Source of the DNA: Agrocybe praecox
Taxonomy: Eukaryota; Basidiomycota; Agaricomycetes; Agaricales; Agrocybaceae
Assembly: GCA_964017145.1 (NCBI GenBank)
Contig: OZ024843.1
Location: forward strand, 673,001 to 737,000
Direction: 5' to 3'
DNA length: 64,000 nucleotides
In this document: positions 12,644 to 24,400 of the stretch, one piece after another
Layout: the number at the start of each line of letters is the position of its first letter
Position numbering within the stretch: position 1 is the stretch's first letter
Position numbers and translations under genes: made by a program
Notes under the pieces: generated by a model
Database searches by the model: none
What the model saw: only the letters and a program-made list of their open reading frames with translations
What the model was told of the DNA's origin: nothing

Positions 12644-14474
12644 GGCATTCATTGGTAGTCTTGGGGGCTGTGCGTGTAAGGTCGCTCGGAATGATCATCG
12701 CCAGTTTGTCCGATTTTATCTTTTTTGCTCGAATCATCGCTTCATTGGATTGGTTCCTCGACAAGTTTGTAATCTTACCCACTACGTAAAACTGTTGTTT
12801 TGAAAAAACCTCCTCCAAAAATAGGAATGTTTTGTTTTCACGTGTTGATCTTGAGACTATTGCGCTCAGCCTCCAATTTCCGAAAGGCGGGAATTTCGGG
12901 CACATGTCAGCGAAGGAACCGTTTTGCCAGGGAGGGCCCACTTTTTTTTGAGCCCGAAGACCGGCGAAACAAGCAATGATCACACTTTGAAATTTGTACG
13001 ATGTAATATAATATATCAAAGATTCTAAGAGTCCGCAACATCGTTGAACATAATCTCAGCAGGCACTTCCCATCGGGCGCCTTCCTTCCAGACAGTATTT
13101 ATATCCCCTTGATAGGGCCGTTGTCCCCAAATGGGGGACGGAAGCAAATTTGTCCTACCGAAAAAGGCTAACTAATGGCCTGCAGTGGAAGCAACTTTGC
13201 CTCCGCTCCCGCGTAACGATGAACAATGATCGATGATCTGCTGATTCTATATGTACTTGATGACATCGGCAAACGCTTGCTTTACAACGTTGGCGCCCGT
13301 CCAGCGATGGCGCTTGAGCTGCAGGGGTGATACGTGCATTTTAATAACTTTATCCTTCGGTCCTCGCTAATTTTAAAGAGGCGGTACTCAATCTTGAGAA
13401 GAACTGTACGCCAGTTTCCTGAATACATCTTACTTGAGAAAAGTGATTTCCTAATCTTCCTAGACCGACCAAAAATAAAAAGAGAGAACTATCTCTATTT
13501 CTGCTCCGCATTCTCCGCCAATCTAGAACAGGAGATTCCATAACAGTACCTCTTGTGAAATAGAAGAGAACCAAAAACAAGTATTTCTCAAGTTTATTTA
13601 GCTTCCCTATCTTTATACTCTAAATGTCAACTGAATTGGATTAGCGTCGACGATCTCATTTATCATCAACCCTCATTCTCCTCAGCACCAGGCCCTTCAA
13701 GTTCCTCCACTCCAAACTTCCCGCGACTCAATCGTTCTATAGCTATGAGTTCTATCCGCGGCTTTTTGTCACACCAAGAAAAGAAAGAAGAGAAATAACG
13801 GGGCTGCAATCGTAGTTATATTGTAGCGATTAGACTAGATAGCGCAAACACGCGTTTCTATTTTCCGTTCCATCCATCCATTCGATTCTAAAAAAAAAAG
13901 CAATACCATGGTCAGAGCACATGTCACCCCCCCCCACCCAAGTTCCAAGGTTTTCCGATGGTTGGGTGCTCACTGCTGTAAAAGAATACATTGAACTCAA
14001 TCGCGAGTACTAGGAGAAATCCGAGCCCAGAATCCAGCCTGTGTGGCAATGATCACTAGGTGGCGATGATTAATGAGGTCTTCGAGGCCTTGAGGAAGGC
14101 TATTGGAAAGGTGTTGAACAATGAAGAAGGGAGACGGCCTATAAATGATTCATCATACGTGATTAGGACCGCCCGTGAATGACAGAAAATCCACATCAAT
14201 CCAGCGATGTAGTCGATGATGTTGAAATCCGGAATGGGGCGAGGAATGTCATCAGTCAGCTGGCTTGCAAGGAATCAAAAGGGACCCAATTGCATCCGGA
14301 ATACGGAGGGGTAAACAATTAATTATTTGTACCCTTGAAGTAAAATACAAATATTCTGTTAGGACAAAAAGATTAATATCAACCAAAAGAAGAGAGAAAA
14401 ATACGCACACAACATAAAACTATCCTTCAATGACATAATGAAGACTTTGAACGTCGAAGTTAGGGACCACCGTA
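12644..14474. other. Long intergenic region, no supported gene
   Basis: Short frames only (up to 134 codons on the minus strand at 12615-13019, overlapping the preceding gene's end). A C-homopolymer lies near 13927 and several A-rich tracts near 13880 and 14380. No coding or RNA gene is supported. Confidence 0.45.
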
Positions 14475-15816
14475 TCACAACTTACTCCTGCTCAGATCCG
14501 CCCTTGCATCTTTCCTCCGTTTCCTAACCTCCTCCTTGCGCCTTCTCTCCTCTACCTCATCAACAATCCTTTTCGCCCTCCTCAGATCCACGCCCTCACT
14601 CAGACATGCCTCATTAAAACTCGGTCTATTCACCAACGCCCACGCTATCCTCTCCTCGCTCGTCGGACCACCCGGGATGGACACCTCGAAGTCAGGTTCA
14701 CGCGCGTAGCCAACTTTTGCTACTCGTATCAGCATTGATCTGCGTTGAAGAAACTCAATCAGTACGAGGTGCTGGTGCTATACTCTAAATTACAATAACG
14801 GCACAGAACGTACGCAGTCAACCCATACACAGGCTTAATCCCACCAGCCTCTCTCCCTGTAAGAAACTGATGAACGCGAAAGGTTTGCGAGGCCGGCCAC
14901 GAGCCTTTAAAATCAAACGATTTATGGTATGGCACTTCGAGGGTATCAGGTTCCATAGGGAATGGTGGTTCGGAGCTGAGAAACGAGACGAGGGGGTGGG
15001 AAAAGAGCGAAGCGACTTCGTCTGCGTTTAGGACTGGCTGTGTGGAGACATGAGTCGCGTTGGAAGAACAGAAAGAAAGAGACATACCCGCAGTGTATTG
15101 TCTAGAATCAGAACGACAACTCTGTAGGTATGCACACGTTAGCTTTATTCGCTTTAGACGCACTCGTACGTACGGCGTAACGATCAACTCTGCCGCCAAA
15201 AATGGTTCTAGCACACATAGCAAGGGAACTTTGGTTCGATCTCGTGGTAGGCCTATCTACTAGACGTGAAATCAGCACAACTTGAATTCGAAAAATTTGG
15301 ATATTGTGTGTACCTCTTCAAATGCCTCTCGTCTCGCAGTGTCCTCCATAGACTTGTCCTCCGGATCAACCTTTCCACCAGGTAGGGATGTATCACCCGC
15401 GTATGTCCTCAGCGTCGATGACCGGCTAGCAAAGGAGTTATTAGCCTTTCGCGGGTATTACTATGATGCGATACTCACCGACTCAACAAAACGTATAAAT
15501 CCCCCTGCCGCCCAACGAACAACGCCACGAGCACAGCTGCGCTCCTCGAGCGGGGGTAATTCATCATTTGTTTGGGAGCCCTGTAGGATACGAGGTTTCG
15601 TAGGCACCTATAATAGAATAACGGGTTGAAGAAAAGGGATTACTATGTGAACATAAACACTCACTTTTTCGACTCCCGAGTCAGCTTGGGTATGGGTATC
15701 CTCCTCACATTCTCGTTCTCGTTTCCTCCAACTGAGCTGGTGGTGTTTCTACTACTCCACGCTGGCCTGTGGAAGTTGATTTGACTAGGTTTGTCAGGTC
15801 TGAATTTGGAGCTCAT
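14475..15816 (-). CDS. Nudix hydrolase, coenzyme A diphosphatase type
   Basis: About seven exons join to a protein of roughly 330 residues starting MSSKFRPDKPSQINFHRP. The Nudix box is complete: GGKVDPEDKSMEDTARREAF followed by EEIGL, with the REx2EE metal-binding glutamates. The segment just before it (LRTYAGDTSLPGGK) matches the extra LRxHxGExxFPGGK signature of the CoA pyrophosphatase subgroup (yeast Pcd1, NUDT7/NUDT8). Such enzymes cleave CoA, acyl-CoA or oxidised CoA to 3',5'-ADP and 4'-phosphopantetheine, usually in peroxisomes or mitochondria. The C-terminus is Lys/Arg/Glu-rich (VEERRRKEEVRKRRKDAR) and ends SKL, a canonical type 1 peroxisomal targeting signal, supporting a peroxisomal enzyme. 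One intron uses donor GTACGT directly after ACGCC to give VTPVVVLILDN. Confidence 0.88.
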
Positions 15817-16275
15817 GCTTTGATATTGCTCCAACTCTAACTTTGTTAAGAGGCAATAAAATTGTTAGGAGTGTTATTATTGATGGACCTGGTGGTGGTT
15901 AGGGTAAGAGAAATAGCGTTGGCATTGCCGTCATCCCTAAACCAAAGTTACCAAACCCAGAATCCGCGTACCAATTAGCCGGTTTAGCCGGGCAGGGTAC
16001 CTCTGACGCGACGGGACGCGTGACCTGTCCTCCTGGAACGTCAAACATCTGAGCATGGTTAAATAAGCGCCAACACAGTGATGGCATCCAACAAAAGGAA
16101 TGTGTTACGTTCGCACTATTTCTTTTTCTTATTTCTTTTAATTTACATTCACTGGACAAGGTTCGCGATGATAAGATGACAACATTACACAATTTTTTGG
16201 TATAAGGCGCAGTTGAAGAAAGTAGAAAAAGACTCAGACAAAAATGTGAAAGTTTTACGAAAAAAAATAATCTAA
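15817..16275. other. Intergenic region between two - strand genes
   Basis: Holds a 97-codon minus frame (15899-16192) whose 3' part is clean but has no recognised domain; it may be 3' UTR of SAP18. No gene is called. Confidence 0.4.
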
Positions 16276-17846
16276 TTAATCATATCGGCCCCCTCCTCCT
16301 CCTCGCCTCCTAGGCGGACTTCTGCTCCTGCTCTTGCTGACTGCAGATCGAGGGCTCCTTGACCTGGACCTAGGAGTACGCGACCTAGACCTTGGAGAGC
16401 GCGAACGCGAACGAGGCGAACGTGAGCGCCTATCTCTATCTCTGCCCGCACCTCCACCTCGTCCGCCTCTTCCACCAGCACCTCCACCGCGTCCACGACC
16501 CCAGCCACCACGGACAGGCGACTCGTCTCTCGGTCGACGAGGCGGGGGCACACGGTCGTCTCTATCCCTATCTCTGTCCCTGCCGAATCCACCACCACCT
16601 CGTCCTCGCCCAGCACGCCCACCGGGTGGTCCTCCAGCACCAGGACCGCCATTCGATTCGCCTCTCCAATGTCCACCACCAGCACTGCGCGCCGAAGACG
16701 GGGGTGCGCCCGCACCTGCACCAGAAGAAGCACCACCTCGTCCCCATCCACCATCTCCTCCAGCCTTGCCCGCTCCAGCAGCCACAGCGACTTTCCACGA
16801 CCCCGCGGGTACGCCTCCAGCTCCAGCGCCACCAGCAGAGCCTTTGATCGCAAGCGGGCCTGCACCGCCAGCAGCACCCAATTCTCCCGCGAGCGTCACA
16901 TTCTTGGGCAAGAACACCGAAACAAGGAGGTAATCCCCCGGAACGAACTGCATCCCATCCAAAGTCCTTTCTTCCTTTCCAGTGGCAGTTGATCCATTCC
17001 CAGCCGCCTCATCATCAAGTAAAAGCCTCGGCGCGACTGAGCCCAACGTCCCCGGCTCGCCGAGTATGTCGCGTGAGTACACCGTGCCCAGCTCTTTCTC
17101 TGCGTACGTCAGACGGCCTTGACCGCCTCCATGCCCGGATTTGTCGCGTGTGTTGGCAGAGTCGACGTACACGGCGCGGAAGGAGAAGCGCGCGAGGGGA
17201 TGTTTGTATTCTGCTACATGGGGCACGGTGCTTCGCAGGATGGTAAGGAGTTCGCGGAGGGAGGCATCTTTCCTGTTGAGTTGTACATGTTTTCCAGTCA
17301 GTATATCGATATTGTTTGTTTGATATATCGTACCCCATGTCATACCAGCCGCGCGCGTGTAGATGCAGAAGCAACAGCGATGGTAGGCGAAAAGGCAGAG
17401 GATAAATAGAAACACTCACCATGCAAACAACTGTTGCTCATCCGTCGTCGGCAACGTCCCATCCTCAAACAACGACAACCGATGAAAACTCCCAATTTTG
17501 ATGAACGTGCGGATGAGAAATGGGGTTGTCTGTATGTTTTGAAGCAGTGCAGTCAGTCAGCATCAGCATTAACACTCATCAAGGTAGACAGAACACAAAG
17601 CAACGATTATTGATAATGGGCAATAAGTAAGAAAGAAAGGGAAAAAATCATAATTCATCAACTTCCAATATCACCCATGACACACCAAACGGAATTCGAG
17701 CACGATGAAGAAAGAAGCACACGACAGAGAAAAAAACGTACATTCTCTCTCAAACCACCCCCACGTTCATTCCCAGTTGTAACCTGACCGGGACCATCAA
17801 CATTATCCGTCCCAGCTCCAGTAGGCGTCGGTTCGTCCACGTCCAT
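16276..17846 (-). CDS. SAP18-like protein with RGG/RS C-terminal extension
   Basis: Three exons give about 400 residues. Exon 1 is an acidic leader (MDVDEPTPTGAGTDN). Exons 2 and 3 encode the ubiquitin-like SAP18 fold: TTPFLIRTFIKIGSFHRLS, then KDASLRELLTIL, ARFSFRAVYVDS, then GTVYSRDILG and VPGDYLLVSVFLP. SAP18 belongs to the Sin3-HDAC corepressor and to the ASAP/PSAP complexes linked to splicing and the exon junction complex. The family domain is about 150 residues; here it is followed by about 200 residues of Gly/Ala, then RGG-rich and finally Arg-Ser dipeptide-rich sequence ending GGGGGRYD, which suggests RNA binding and splicing-speckle localisation. That extension is seen directly; the functional consequence is inferred. 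The intron after the Trp of LFAW has a G|TG AG..CAG phase that restores WKDASL. Confidence 0.85.
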
Positions 17847-18538
17847 AAGTAAGCGAGTAGTGCGTCAGTAGGTGACTAGTTAGTACAAGTTTTTAGTAGG
17901 TTGAGTCGATGTTTGGTTTAGTATTGGCTAGGACTCGTTGCTCCGTGCTGTGAACAGTGCAGCAGTTGGAATTCGTTGAAGTCACCAGGTCGTGGTCAGG
18001 TATTGAGAGAAAGAGGGGTTATGTAAGCCGTAATTTCTCACATCTCGCACATTATTCAATGTAAAAACTACTACTGCAGATATACCAAATTGCTACTACT
18101 GCTGATTTAAATTATCTATACATAAACTTAAAGCAGGCATCACACAAGAAAGAATTTTGCCAATTTGTTTCATTTTTCGTCACATTTAAGTGTCAAGGTA
18201 CAACAAAGAGTTACAAATTGCATATGTCGTGCGATCGATACAAAGTAAGGGAGTGTGTCGTCCGATGGAACCTGGAAAAGAAAACGAGAGAGAACAGTGC
18301 GGAGGCGAAAGGAACAGATAGTCAGTACAAGTTGTGTTGGATAAATGAGAGTAATTGAAAAGGAATAAGAGGGAGAATCAGACGATAAATAATGATTCCG
18401 GATAGACGTGATTCCTCACAGGACTTGTAAAAGTCCTCAGTTGAGGGAGTCTGTATTGTCATCGCATAGCATAACAGAAACACAGAAAATCCAAATCCCC
18501 AAGTCCAAAAACACAACTCACCACCAATCAATCACTGC
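17847..18538. other. Intergenic region between SAP18 and eS12
   Basis: AT-rich, no supported gene; the right part probably includes the eS12 3' UTR. The 69-codon minus frame at 18322-18531 has no recognisable content. Confidence 0.4.
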
Positions 18539-19039
18539 TTAGCGGTTCTTGAAGTAATCCAAAAGGACATGGAGACCCTCGCTCTCAACACCGTACTCCT
18601 TAACGACGACGCACGAGCAGCCAACGACCTTGCGGGCGTTACCCTCTCTGTCGATTTTGCAGAGACCAGCCCAGGTGCCGAGGACCTTGGCGTCACCGAC
18701 TTTGATCAGGTTGATCTTGTGTTCGGCGCAGAGGGCCTCGATGAGCTTGATGTACTCGGGCTCGGTGCAAGTCTCTACGAGGACGCAGAGATGGGCCTGG
18801 CGCTTGTCAAGAGCCTTGGTGCACTCGCGAAGACCTCGGGCGAGACCGTCGTGAACGAGGGCGTTCTTTAGAACTTGCTGTGGTGGAAGTGGGTTATAAG
18901 TAAGTATACTAGTATTATGATGGATTATAAGACATACTTGAAGAGCCTCCTCAACAGTAAGCTTTCCCTTGGGAGCTTCAGTGGTAACCTCGACCTCAGC
19001 GGCAACCTCAACGGGAATGTCATCTCCAGCGTCAGACAT
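18539..19039 (-). CDS. RPS12: 40S ribosomal protein S12 (eS12)
   Basis: A 146-residue protein after removal of one 60-bp intron (18878-18937). It starts [18 protein letters not shown] and contains the conserved L7Ae/eS12 core: [59 protein letters not shown] and the C-terminal [20 protein letters not shown]. It is part of the small ribosomal subunit beak. The intron is a multiple of three and has no in-frame stop, so retention would add 20 residues after EALQ. The gene is divergent from the Ski8 gene, and the two probably share the promoter region at 19040-19539. Confidence 0.95.
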   Translation of the reverse strand: MSDAGDDIPVEVAAEVEVTTEAPKGKLTVEEALQVCLIIHHNTSILTYNPLPPQQVLKNALVHDGLARGLRECTKALDKRQAHLCVLVETCTEPEYIKLIEALCAEHKINLIKVGDAKVLGTWAGLCKIDREGNARKVVGCSCVVVKEYGVESEGLHVLLDYFKNR

Positions 19040-19539
19040 CCTAATTAATTCGCAAAAAAGTCAGCTTTTTCGCTCTTTCTTTCTTTCATCTTGCTCAAAA
19101 TCAAGTCCAGGAACGCACTTTTAAATGATAATAAGGTGTTTGAAAAAAGGGAAGTTTTTTTAATTGGATGTCTTCGTCCGCTTTCGTTGATGTAAGGGAA
19201 AAAATAAGGTTCGGGGGTCGACGGATATATGTACAAAGTTCAGGCTCAGATTCGGAGCCAACCGAATAACCCGCTCGCGGTCGTGCACGTTGGCGACGCG
19301 TCTAAATTCACATTGCTTACTGTTTCTTTTCCTTATTTTTGTTATACAACTGGTATAATGGTGAATATTAACCCGCTTGTGAACCCTCTCTGAGCGCTTA
19401 AATCTACCTACGTTGTGCACCCCACCAGAGTCTAGCTTTCCTCCACGCGCATGACTGTTCAGAACGTACATATTCTTGACTAACATAAACATAACGCACC
19501 CATAATCCCAGTACTAACCAACCTTTTTCTGCTCTGCAG
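19040..19539. promoter_or_regulatory. Divergent eS12/Ski8 upstream region
   Basis: About 500 bp separate the eS12 ATG from the first certain Ski8 exon. It should contain both promoters and the unresolved first exon of Ski8. I see T-rich stretches near 19150 but no motif that I can name with confidence. Confidence 0.4.
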
Positions 19540-20730
19540 CCCACTCCGACGCCATCTGGGGCTTAACATGGACACCTGCCGACACTGTTCTCTCAATTTC
19601 CGCCGACGGATCGATAAAGCAATTCGCCGCTGCCACAGGCCAACCGCACCCCGCGAACGCGACGTTCCCGGAGGCTCACACCCTAGCGCAGATCTCGTTA
19701 ACCGTGTCCTCCGATGGAAAGAAGGCGCTACATAACAGCATCGAGGGTCTGACAAAGTTGTGGAATTTGGAGACGGGTGAGGTGGATGCGAGCTTTGAGA
19801 GCTTTGCGAGAGGGAAGTCAGATGCGAGTACTGCTGAGCCTTGTGAGTTGCAGTGTTGGAGTCGTTCGTTGCGGTGGATTAATGATATCGAATATTGATT
19901 AGCATGGTCCGTCTCGCTGAACCCACTCGGAGGAACATACGCATCCACAGGGTCTTCCGGAAACGTAACAATCCATTCAGCGCAAATCGACAACTTTGGC
20001 GAACGTCTCGCCAGTCTCCCATCAGGGAGGAACAAGTTCGGGATGTTCTGCTCTTATGTACGTAGTACGTGTTCTCTTTGCACACGCATGGTTTTGATTT
20101 TGAACTTGACTTGGTGTACATCCAGAGTCCCGACGGTCGTAGAATAGCCCTGGCGACAGAAAACGGGCAGATATACATCTTCGACGCCGAAACGAACGCG
20201 CTCGCATTGACATTTACCTCGCATGCGATGTCTGTCCGCTCGTTGGCCTGGTCTCCTGATTCAAGTGTCCGTCATTCTCCCTATTCCTCTTCTGATTCAT
20301 GATTAATGATGAAATCTCACAATAGCTCCTACTAAGCGCATCAGAAGACAAACACCTCGTCCTTCACGACGTGCGCGCCGCTCCAGGCGGTGCCGTCGCC
20401 TCTTTCTCCGGACACACATCTTGGGTCTTGAGTACCGACATATCCCCCGATGGTAGGCTAGGTCTTTCTGGGTACGTGTTTGCTCTTCCTCTCTATCCTC
20501 CTACTTTGTCTTTAAATTTTCTCTCTCGTCACAACCACAGCTCCGCCGACAAAACGATCAAAGTATGGGACATCGGCGCACGCTCATGCGTATCCACGAT
20601 CCAAGACACCGGAGGGGAGGTCTGGTCGGTCTCGTGGCGCCCTAAGCCGGCGGCGGCGGGCAGCCCAGGGGCGTTCGTTAGTGGTGGTGAGGATGGGGTC
20701 GTTAGGTGGTGGAGGGGTGCGGGTGCTTGA
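19540..20730 (+). CDS. SKI8: Ski8/WDR61-type WD40 protein, first exon unresolved
   Basis: Coding exons from 19540 encode a WD40 propeller: AHSDAIWGLTWTPADTVLSI, ISLTVSSDGKKALHNS, TKLWNLETGEVDASFESF, AWSVSLNPLGGTYASTG, SPDGRRIALATENGQIYIF, SVRSLAWSPDSSLLLSASED, FSGHTSWVLSTDISPDGRLG, DKTIKVWDIGARSCVSTI and a final FVSGGEDGVVRWWRG. Order and content fit Ski8, the scaffold of the Ski2-Ski3-Ski8 complex that feeds mRNA into the cytoplasmic exosome (and WDR61 in PAF1). Reading frame and the splice site at 19538-19539 require an upstream exon ending in phase 1. I could not find a convincing ATG: 19453 is in the wrong phase with its best donor. The annotated start is therefore the first certain coding base, not the true start. 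Confidence 0.82.
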
Positions 20731-21470
20731 GTTTTTAAGCTTAGCGTGGATTCTGGAATAACCCAATACTTTGCACCTTTGCTTGTTGTACTTAGTCGCT
20801 TACTTGCTTTTTTTGTCAGATTTTATACCGTTAATTGTTATCGGTTGAAGGCGCAAGAGATTATTGACGAGAAAAGAAAAGAGGTTGGACTATGAATACA
20901 AGCTTTAAACAGCCCGCGTCGAGTCCTACCTGTGGCTACATGAAGCTCTGAAGTGTCATCTACTAATAATGTACTGATAGAGCAACGACGACCGAAAACC
21001 CGAACATGAAAGCGATGAAAACGGGAAGTAATACATGTTCTATTCTAGGCTAGTCCGGCATACTCTCCTCTGTATGTTTTTTTCCTGAGTATATTTTAAG
21101 CCACCCCTTGCAATCTCAATCCTGCTATTATGCCATACACTACATGCTAATGGGCACTGGGTAAAGGAGAGGTAAGTAAAGTTCAATATCCCCCATGAAT
21201 AAAAGCCCATTTTCATTTTGCTCACAACTCGCTAGATTCCTGCCTCGTCTAAGTTTAACGTGAGTGGGAATAAATTGAATAAATGGAGAGTTACTAACTT
21301 GCTTGTGTGAGTCAGAGATCATGCATCATGAGTCAGTTAACTGTATAACTCAGAGATAAGGGGACGCTTATCATTTTTTGACCGCTGAAGAACTTGCTTC
21401 TTTGTTAGCTTCGAGACGACGGCGTTGGTTCTAACAGCCACTGTATGATCATCGCATCACGCTTAAAAGG
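20731..21470. other. Intergenic region upstream of the amine oxidase
   Basis: No supported gene. Short minus-strand frames near 21040-21322 carry no domain. Confidence 0.4.
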
Positions 21471-24400
21471 ATGGATGCCAATTACAACCATGACGGTGCT
21501 TCCTATAAACCACTGTTGCCTATCGCCTCTTCTATGTCTAACGTTATCGACGACGACGGGGACGGTTCTGATATCGAGCCGTATTCGAAGTCTCGGGGGG
21601 CAATGTACAAGGACAAGAACTATGGCAGAATCAGAGATAAAACATACCCTTCAAGCTCCAGATCTCGAACTGGATGTATCTTGCTCGGTCTCTCCGTTTT
21701 GTTCAACATTTTGGCCCTTTTCTTTATCCTAGGGGGTCATCAAAGGGCAAGCCTCGACTTGGGTGGCTTGGGAGATACTATCGGTGCATGGTTCAATGAT
21801 GTCGACGGAGCAACACCAAATCCCACCATCCAAACTCAAAACCAAAACCAAAATGACGGCCCAACAAGTCCAACGACCTACAAAACTTGTCCTGCACCCA
21901 CACCTCAACTCGCTTCTCCCCCCGCACCAGTAAACCTCTGGGCACCACTCAGCATCCGGGAGGCATACGCGATCGAGGAATGGCTCTTCCACCCAGACAG
22001 GAACCTTAACCTCACTCGTCTCGTCGCCCCGCCAGGTCAGACCGCACAGCTGCCCACGCTCTCAACGAATATCGTGTACCATATCGAGGCGTGGTACCCC
22101 GCGAAGGCGGATGCGTTAGCTTATTTGGATTTAGCAGGACGTATCAGTGGTAGTAATGCGAATGCTACTCTGCTTCTTACCTCACCAGCACGCTATGCGC
22201 GTGTAACAATCCACCATGGCGGACGGAAAGTGCCTGTGATCAAAGATTATTTAGTTGGTCCGCTTCCATTAGGTCCTGACGCAAAGATGGAGGAGTTGAA
22301 GAATATTTATCACCGCGACGAGATTCCGTTCAATGCGCATGGGGTTACTCAGATTGAGGAGCTGCTTAGGTTCATCACGGGTGCTGTGAAGCCGATTTCT
22401 GAAATAATGGAGGTCAGCACAAAAAATTTCTTTACAAAAAAATCTTGTGACCTTATCCTTTACCTTTCTAGGACCTATTCAACGCCACACTTGAAGGACT
22501 ACCGACTGACACTCTCGTATCAGGCATGTCAGGTCCATTGAGCTTTGACGGTTCCTTCCGCCGGATGTGGATGACATGGCGCCAAAACAAAGCAGGCTCG
22601 TTCCTCCTCCCTGTCGGGTTCTACCAATATATCGACATGAGCGGTACGGATCCAGGCCAGTGGAAGGTGCTCAAGGTCGTTTATCACAATCAGAGCTTCT
22701 CCAGTTTGGAAGACTTCGCTCAGGCTTATAGGAACGGGACTTTGGTTGTTATCCGTGATAAAGAGGAGGATGGTAAGAGTGAAGATAATCTTGAATGGAC
22801 GCAGCGGAAGAGGATTGGACCTGAACGAGACTTGGACTCGCTGCCGGGTCCGCGATCGGTGTCTTTTGCTGGTTTGAGGTACAGAGTAGATAAAGAGAGG
22901 GGATATGTGAGTTGGATGGGCTGGGGTATGTATTTAGGCTTCGATAGGGATATGGGACTGAGTCTTTGGGATGTGAGGTTTAGAAAAGAGAGGATCTTGT
23001 ATCAGGTTAGTTCATCTGCTACTATTTGTCTTTTTTGTTTGTTTTAGACAACGTTCCTCTTAATAGTTAGCTCCTCAAGATGCACTGGCACAATATGGTA
23101 TGAATAATCCTTCGAATGTTTGTTGAACCCTGAATTTAAATCACAACTATGACACAGGCGGCAACGACCCATTACAAGCCACCACTGCCTGGTTAGACAG
23201 GTACTTCGGAATGGGGCTCAATGTGCGGTCGATGATGCCAATGTACGATTGCCCTCCGGAATCTGTCTACCTTCCTGCCTCAACATTCTCCCCCTCTGGG
23301 ACGATACACGTCGATAAGGCAATTTGTATCTTCGAACAGGACACCGGAAGGCCATTGACTAGACACTTTGGGTGGCAAGAGGGCGAGTTCGGCGCAGTCA
23401 AGAGTTATGTACTGACAGTTAGGAGTATCAGTACTGTTGGAAAGTGGGCCTTTTCCCTTTCATTTTGCAAAGATGTTTGACGCTTACGGGTGCAAATTTC
23501 TTAGCTACGACTATTGTAAGAGATTTCATTCTGCCCTGCAATCCGTTGAGACCATAATGATTTATTCGCTTTCCTTCCTCTGTGACTATTACTCGATATA
23601 GTGGTACGTTTTCCAACGATATACAACCTTCTTAGAAAGTTTACCATTGCAATTACAGTTCGACTACATGTTTTATCTAGATGGAACTATTGAGGTTCGC
23701 TTATCAGCTTCTGGTTATATGCAAGGTGGATATTGGGAACCCAGCCAAGATGGCTATGGCGGAAGGATAAGGCACACGTCCAGTATGTCTGGTTTCATAT
23801 TTAGAGAAAATATTCTAGCCTATTGATCCACCCTTCTTGCAGTGGGTAACTTGCATGATCATGTTATCAATTACAAGTACGCCTTCCAACTATTTTTCGA
23901 GAGATGTGAATACTAACATTTTACTCATTCAGAGTCGACTTTGATATCGCTGGTACTTCCAACTCTCTGCTCAAGACTACCACGGCACAAGAAACTGTCC
24001 AGAACCCATGGCTAGACGATGACTGGGGACAAACAGTGGTTCAGCAGAAGATTACAAAGGAGTACATCGATAACGAGGATGATGCTTTGTTGAAGTATCC
24101 GGTTAATTATCAGGGAGGATATGCGGTTGTCAATAAGGATGAGAGGAATAAGTGGGGGTATCCAAGAGGATATGCAATTCATCCGGGCCAGTCAGCAGTC
24201 CATAATGTTTGTTCTTTTCCTTCTGACTACTTTCAAGCCATTGTGACGAGCTGAACATGTTGATTGTCTATCTAGACTGTAGTTGGCTCCAAGCGACTCT
24301 TGAATAACGCCAATTGGGCACGATACAACCTCGCGGTCTCGCGTCGGAAAGAAACAGAACCTGCCTCCAGCAGCATGTGGAATTTGAACCTCCCAGGCGC

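Noticed and set aside
15899..16192. 97-codon minus-strand frame with a clean C-terminal half
   Set aside because: No domain or homology recognised, and it lies where the 3' UTR of SAP18 is expected.
16334..16933. Long + strand frame opposite SAP18
   Set aside because: Antisense shadow of the Arg/Ser- and Gly-rich tail; its low-complexity reading is a consequence of the real gene.
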